Assembly (NCBI GenBank): GCA_012730105.1
Contig: JAAYBJ010000287.1
Span: 1 to 49,851 of the forward strand
Direction: 5' to 3'
Origin: Candidatus Hydrogenedentota bacterium
Lineage (GTDB): Bacteria > Hydrogenedentota > Hydrogenedentia > Hydrogenedentales > CAITNO01
DNA length: 49,851 nt
The position numbers and the translations under genes are program-made. Positions within the stretch are counted from its first letter, which is position 1; every line of letters begins with the position of its first letter. The notes below the pieces were generated by a model, which made no database searches, was not told the DNA's origin, and saw only the letters and a program-made list of their open reading frames with translations. Positions 46,518 to 49,851 of the stretch are shown piece after piece.

Positions 46518-46560
46518 AGTATTCGAGTAAGCGCTGTTCGGCTTAAGGAATAGTCAGTAC

Positions 46561-46583
46561 GACCGTTGAGTGGGACCGTTGAG
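46561..46583 (+). repeat. 10-bp direct repeat, 13-bp period
   Basis: GACCGTTGAG at 46561-46570 recurs at 46574-46583, separated by TGG. It lies directly upstream of the proposed antitoxin promoter, so it could be a pair of binding sites or simply a slippage repeat. Confidence 0.75.
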
Positions 46584-46584
46584 T

Positions 46585-46613
46585 TTTAGATTTTTCGTTA
46601 GTCCTGCTATACT
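46585..46613 (+). promoter_or_regulatory. Possible promoter of the toxin-antitoxin pair
   Basis: TTTAGA (46585-46590; four of six to TTGACA) and TATACT (46608-46613; five of six to TATAAT) are separated by 17 bases. Transcription would start about 30 bases before the antitoxin ATG. It is the best -35/-10 pair I found in the window, but is unproven. Confidence 0.4.
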
Positions 46614-46651
46614 GATATCCGCGAAATGATTCCAAATCGGAACGAATGCCA

Positions 46652-46909
46652 ATGAACAAATCTATACAAATCCAGTGCCCTCAAGAAATATTACTGGGGC
46701 TGCATCTTGATGCCGAGCAATTTTCCTCGCTGGTTGCCGAGGCAGCGGCGCTGAGCCTCTTTCGTGAAGGCAAGCTTTCATCGGGCATGGCGGCACGCTG
46801 GTTGGGTATGCCTCGGGCCCACTTTCTTCTGAAAGCTATGCGAGAGGGGAATGCAAGCCTCCTTGAGGACAACGAGGATGATTTCAACCGAGAGACTTCA
46901 CTGCTTTGA
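46652..46909 (+). CDS. UPF0175 family antitoxin-like protein
   Basis: 85 residues. The family pattern is clear: SLVAEAAALSLFREGKLSSGMAA followed by RWLGMPRAHFLLKAMREG, a small helix-turn-helix-like DNA-binding domain. UPF0175 proteins are usually encoded just before DUF3368 PIN-like toxins, as here. GGAA at 46639-46642 sits nine bases before the ATG at 46652; an in-frame ATG at 46646 would be only three bases away, so I choose the later one. The stop (TGA 46907-46909) overlaps the TTG start of the toxin by two bases, indicating translational coupling. It probably represses its own operon. Confidence 0.85.
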   Translation: MNKSIQIQCPQEILLGLHLDAEQFSSLVAEAAALSLFREGKLSSGMAARWLGMPRAHFLLKAMREGNASLLEDNEDDFNRETSLL

Positions 46910-47388
46910 AAGTATTCTCGAATACCACGCCGTTTATCGCGTTGTCATGTATTCAGCAACTGAACCTGTTGCCGCAATTGTTTGGCAGGGTTCATGTTGC
47001 AGAGTCTGTACATGCTGAGTGCACGGAGGGTGGGCCGATCATTGTGCCTGATTTAAAACGGCTTTCGTGGGTAACGGTGGTTTCCGACGAAAGAGCACTG
47101 ATGCTTCCCATACAGTTTGAACTTGACCGCGGTGAGAAGCAAACCATTGCGCTTGCGTTGAAGCATACCGCTGACCTGGTCATTATGGACGAACGCATCG
47201 GACGGCGTGTGGCAGAGTATTTCGGACTTCATGTCACAGGCACACTCGGAGTGCTTGTCAAGGCAAAAGCACAGAATTTGATCTCCTCTTTTTATGAAGC
47301 GGCTATGGGTATGCGCGAAGCGGGCATTTATTTCAATTGTGCGTTAATAACCCGACTGGCTCGGCACCTTGGGGAAAATATACCCTAA
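46906..47388 (+). CDS. DUF3368 PIN-like toxin protein
   Basis: 160 residues of the DUF3368 group of PIN-domain-like nucleases, the usual partner of UPF0175 antitoxins. It starts at TTG 46906, overlapping the antitoxin stop. The N-terminal motif reads FSNTTPFIALSCI, with Asn where a PIN Asp often stands (an NT form also common in DUF3368 proteins). Later acidic positions are present: LDRGEKQTIALAL and VIMDERIGRRVAEYFGL. The GTLGVLVKAKAQ stretch is a family mark. Ribonuclease activity is inferred for the family, not shown here. The pair is on the opposite strand to the iol genes. Confidence 0.85.
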   Translation: MKVFSNTTPFIALSCIQQLNLLPQLFGRVHVAESVHAECTEGGPIIVPDLKRLSWVTVVSDERALMLPIQFELDRGEKQTIALALKHTADLVIMDERIGRRVAEYFGLHVTGTLGVLVKAKAQNLISSFYEAAMGMREAGIYFNCALITRLARHLGENIP

Positions 47389-47436
47389 GAACGTAAGACA
47401 ATCGAACCGCGCGCATCACCTTAAAGTCCACCCCGC

Positions 47437-48465
47437 TTACAATCCTCCCCGGGCGTCCACAAATTCCATTACTTCGTCCCAAGTAGGCATAAAATTTGCG
47501 CAGCCGTGCTTGGTCACAACGATGGCGCCACAGGCCGCGCCAAGGCGTCCTGCCTTGCGCCAGCCCATTCCTCGCAGATATCCGCAAATAAAGCCCGCAG
47601 CAAAAGCGTCGCCTGCGCCGAGGATGTTGTAGACCTCCACCGGGTATCCCGGCGAATCTATCTGCTCGATGTTGCCGTCTTCCCGTTTCAAGTGGGTTCT
47701 CGCACCGTGGATGCCCCGTTTCTGTACCAGCGCTTTCGGGCCACGCGCCAGCATCAACGCAATGCCCCCGTCCACGTCGCCCGCCACTTTGGTGTCCGAT
47801 ACCTGCGAATGGGTCAGCGTAATCTGGGCGGGGTCGCGCAGCATGGCCGCGTTGATTTCATCGTCCGTGGCCAGCACAATGTCCACCAGGGGCAGAATCG
47901 CCCGGGCCATCACGCCGAAAGCGCGCGGGTCATGCCATTGGTCGGGCCTGAAATCAACATCGAAAACGACCTCCGCCCCCGCCGCTCGCGCCTGTTCCGC
48001 AGCAAAGAAGGTGGCGCTGCGGCTGGGCTCCTTGGACAGGTTCGTGCCGGCGAATTGAAATACCTTGCAACGGGTCACCGGCGATGCCAGCACATCATCA
48101 ATGGTCAATTCGATGTCTGCGCAGTTGTCCCGATAATACACCAGCGGGAATTTATCGGGCGGCTCGATGCCCAGCACGACGGCGCTGGTCCGGCGGCCGG
48201 GTTTGCGGGGAATGTAAGCCGTTTCCACCCCTTCCTGTTCCAGAAAATGCAGGATAAAATCGCCCACCGGATCCACGCCCAACGCGGTCAGCGCCACGGT
48301 GTTCAAGCCAAGGCGCTTCCCCCCCACGCTGATATTCAGCGGCGACCCGCCCACATAGGCCGCAAACTTGGTAATCTCCACAAAAGGTGCGCCCACGTCA
48401 TCGCTGTACAAGTCGATAGAGGAACGGCCCATGTGTACTGAGTCAAAATTGTTTTCTTGTTTCAT
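47437..48465 (-). CDS. iolC: 5-Dehydro-2-deoxygluconokinase
   Basis: 342 residues, PfkB-family kinase phosphorylating 2-deoxy-5-keto-D-gluconate in inositol breakdown. The start DSVHMGRSSIDLYSDDVGAP is typical of IolC, the substrate region FAAYVGGSPLNISVGGKRLG (35-54) is intact and the anion-hole/catalytic motif is G283-A-G-D286 in ILGAGDAFAAGF. The C-terminus ends MPTWDEVMEFVDARGGL. GGAAGAG precedes the ATG. The gene is cut off from iolB by the forward-strand PAAR gene and from iolD by the toxin-antitoxin pair and lipoprotein, so it probably has its own promoter in the 258-base space to its right. Its 3' end resembles a segment at 46349. Confidence 0.93.
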   Translation of the reverse strand: MKQENNFDSVHMGRSSIDLYSDDVGAPFVEITKFAAYVGGSPLNISVGGKRLGLNTVALTALGVDPVGDFILHFLEQEGVETAYIPRKPGRRTSAVVLGIEPPDKFPLVYYRDNCADIELTIDDVLASPVTRCKVFQFAGTNLSKEPSRSATFFAAEQARAAGAEVVFDVDFRPDQWHDPRAFGVMARAILPLVDIVLATDDEINAAMLRDPAQITLTHSQVSDTKVAGDVDGGIALMLARGPKALVQKRGIHGARTHLKREDGNIEQIDSPGYPVEVYNILGAGDAFAAGFICGYLRGMGWRKAGRLGAACGAIVVTKHGCANFMPTWDEVMEFVDARGGL

Positions 48466-48724
48466 TACTCTCTTCCACGTTGTTTTGCGGATATCAGCGT
48501 ATTATTAAAGGGGAAAACAAAGAGATATACAACACCAACGAAAGTGTAGCAGGGTCCTTACGGCGCATCAAAAGATGTCGTACAGTTTGGTATTGTAACG
48601 TATTCGTCGAATCGTGAAAAATTTTCCCTCGATATCCAAGTTTCTGGTTTATAATAGTTTCTGCGGTAGATTATTTTACCTGGGAAATGCATGGGTTACG
48701 ATCCAAATCCAAAGGAGTCCGGTA

Positions 48725-49567
48725 ATGAAGAAAATCACCGCCTTTTCGCTGATTCTTTTTAGTTGCGTGGTGCTGCCCGGGACGGTATATTCAAACGAGG
48801 GTGAATCCAAACAAATTGATATGGGTTCCACAAGTGGTGGACGGGGTTTCACACAATGGCTTGCGCCAGTCAACGATCCTGAATTCGCCGAGCGGGTATC
48901 CCGGGGCATGGGCGCCCGGGACCGGACACAAGCGGCCTCGTATGTACTTCTGGAGTTTACATATCCCGCAGGTAAGAGTCCCTCCATATTTCCCAAAGGC
49001 TGGGTTTTCGGGGCAAAGTGCATAGCCAACCCTGGACAAAGCAATGAACAGGATTTGTCAGCCCATGTTAAGTGGAGCGGCACAGGCGAATTTGACCCGC
49101 CGGTAGGCGCCCTGAGCTGCCCTTCCTTTAGCACTCCCGGAACGCACACTATAACGATAGCGGCAGAGGTGGATGGCAAGATTCATCAGCAAAGTATTAC
49201 CGTATCTGTGGTCAGTTTTTTCGCAACTAACGGCTCCTTCAAATATGCCGCGATAGGCGACAAGGTCACCGGCCAACCTCACGGTCACGGTTGCCCGGCC
49301 TGTCCGCACGCCGACATCAATGGCGTTATAGTAAGCGGAAGTCCAAACGTTCTGTTAGGCGGACTTCCGGCCGCCCGTAAAGGAGATACGGGGGTTCATT
49401 GCTGTTGCTGCGGTCCCAACACCTTCACCATTGAAGAAGGCGACCCGAATGTGCTTATTGACGGCCGCCCTGCCGCCAGACTGGGCGACAAAACCATGCA
49501 CTGCGCTACGGCACCGGGAAAAATAGTCGCTATTCGTGACCATTATAATCGATCGGAAGCACCGTAA
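48725..49567 (+). CDS. Sec-exported PAAR-domain protein
   Basis: 280 residues. A Sec signal (1 to about 23, ending VYSN) is followed by an Ig-like beta domain (about 70-165, ending THTITIAAEVDGKIHQQSITVSV-like strands) and a C-terminal PAAR domain (about 175-270). The PAAR part has zinc-ligand candidates HGHGCPACPH (186-195), CCCC (226-229) and MHC (258-260), and duplicated SPNVLLGGLPAARKGD / DPNVLIDGRPAARLGD. PAAR proteins normally cap type VI or related injection spikes and are not Sec-exported; this one is. AAAGGAGTCC precedes the ATG. No T6SS gene is in the window. A surface or periplasmic zinc-bound spike-like role is inferred. Confidence 0.82.
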   Translation: MKKITAFSLILFSCVVLPGTVYSNEGESKQIDMGSTSGGRGFTQWLAPVNDPEFAERVSRGMGARDRTQAASYVLLEFTYPAGKSPSIFPKGWVFGAKCIANPGQSNEQDLSAHVKWSGTGEFDPPVGALSCPSFSTPGTHTITIAAEVDGKIHQQSITVSVVSFFATNGSFKYAAIGDKVTGQPHGHGCPACPHADINGVIVSGSPNVLLGGLPAARKGDTGVHCCCCGPNTFTIEEGDPNVLIDGRPAARLGDKTMHCATAPGKIVAIRDHYNRSEAP

Positions 49568-49626
49568 AATTTCAGCCGTTTTTATTTCGCTCTTTTTGTC
49601 AGGCCTTCTGCGCGCGAGAAAAGTCC

Positions 49627-49851
49627 TCAATATAATGGTAATCGGTCATCCGTGCTGCGATAGTTCTCTTTTACCCAACTGTAGTGGGGATCATCCTGGT
49701 TGGCCAGAACCTGCGCACTGCCGGCCAGCACATTGAGGTAGTAGGTGGTATAGCCCGGCGCGCTGACCACGGGATGATAGCCTTCCGGCACCAGCACCGC
49801 GCACCCGTCCTCGGCCATGACCACAGCGTCTATGGGGAACCCGGCTCGATG
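49627..49851 (-). CDS. iolB: 5-Deoxy-glucuronate isomerase, C-terminal part (continues past window)
   Basis: The last 74 codons of a minus-strand gene open at the right edge. Residues such as HRAGFPIDAVVMAEDG, VLVPEGYHPVVSAPGY and TTYYLNVLAGSAQVLANQDD with the closing DDPHYSWVKENY match the C-terminal cupin of IolB, which isomerises 5-deoxy-glucuronate to 2-deoxy-5-keto-gluconate, between IolD and IolC. The PAAR gene lies between it and iolC. The 5' end cannot be described here. Confidence 0.9.
   Translation of the reverse strand, partial: HRAGFPIDAVVMAEDGCAVLVPEGYHPVVSAPGYTTYYLNVLAGSAQVLANQDDPHYSWVKENYRSTDDRLPLY

Larger units (their letters stand above)
46195..46651. other. Repeat-rich intergenic region before the toxin-antitoxin pair
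   Basis: About 455 bases without a credible gene. It holds a segment resembling the 3' end of iolC (46349-46386), two tandem repeats (46488-46517 and 46561-46583), a possible promoter (46585-46613) and a small inverted repeat TTCC-AAATC-GGAA (46630-46642) just before the antitoxin start, which might be its operator. A frame at 46274-46546 has no family character. Confidence 0.6.

Noticed and set aside
46274-46546. A 90-codon forward frame as a small gene
   Set aside because: It runs through the repeats and the iolC-like segment, has no ribosome site and a low-complexity, Arg/Ser/Pro-rich translation.

Overview
The window looks like a chromosomal segment of a Gram-negative, heterotrophic bacterium that degrades glycans. 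Evidence: several exported proteins carry Tat (RR) or Sec signals, there are two lipoproteins and a bactofilin, and it holds a sulfatase, a DUF1080 protein, three twin-arginine Gfo/Idh/MocA oxidoreductases and many glycoside hydrolases. This repertoire is typical of Planctomycetota, Lentisphaerota, Hydrogenedentota and related lineages. I lean towards a Hydrogenedentota/PVC-like organism, but this is inference from gene content only; no rRNA or marker protein settles it. I see no tRNA, rRNA, CRISPR array or insertion sequence.

Layout. (1) 1-8341: the tail of an unknown gene, a reverse-strand radical SAM protein, then a forward block of three Tat-exported Gfo/Idh/MocA oxidoreductases with a DUF1080 protein and two unknown membrane proteins. 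A perfect 14-bp LacI-type palindrome lies upstream of the block. The block resembles periplasmic oxidation-based (3-keto-sugar) glycoside processing. (2) 8336-10408: an exported parallel beta-helix protein. (3) 10986-17028: gltBD, the two subunits of NADPH-type glutamate synthase. (4) 17253-19829: a tight bactofilin / membrane zinc peptidase / FlgT-like secreted protein operon. (5) 19950-38713: a carbohydrate region with a GH127-type arabinofuranosidase, xylulokinase, a D-2-hydroxyacid dehydrogenase, a very large NPCBM-toroid protein, a GH5/GH39-like lipoprotein, a sulfatase, a methyltransferase, a GH28-like protein, a DUF4874/DUF4832 protein and a GH43. (6) 38773-49851: a myo-inositol catabolic cluster on the minus strand (iolB, iolC, iolD, iolA, iolE-like, iolG and a saccharopine-dehydrogenase-like gene). 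It is broken up by forward-strand inserts (a UPF0175/DUF3368 toxin-antitoxin pair and a secreted PAAR protein) and by a small lipoprotein gene.

How the genes fit together: exported hydrolases and the sulfatase would release arabinose, xylose, uronate and sulfated sugars. XylB feeds pentoses to the pentose phosphate pathway. The iol genes take myo-inositol through 2-keto-inositol, diketo-inositol, 5-deoxyglucuronate and deoxy-keto-gluconate towards an aldolase (not in the window), ending in malonate semialdehyde oxidation to acetyl-CoA. No sugar isomerase, transporter or dedicated transcription factor is visible, so the window holds only part of these pathways.

The most unusual feature is a pair of intergenic elements flanking iolA (41927-42014 and 43554-43634). 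Each is an array of GGAC-cored hexamers at exactly 9-bp spacing, followed by the inverted array at the same spacing. The two share architecture but use different hexamers. Next in interest are the Sec-exported PAAR protein and a sequence near the toxin-antitoxin pair that resembles the 3' end of iolC.
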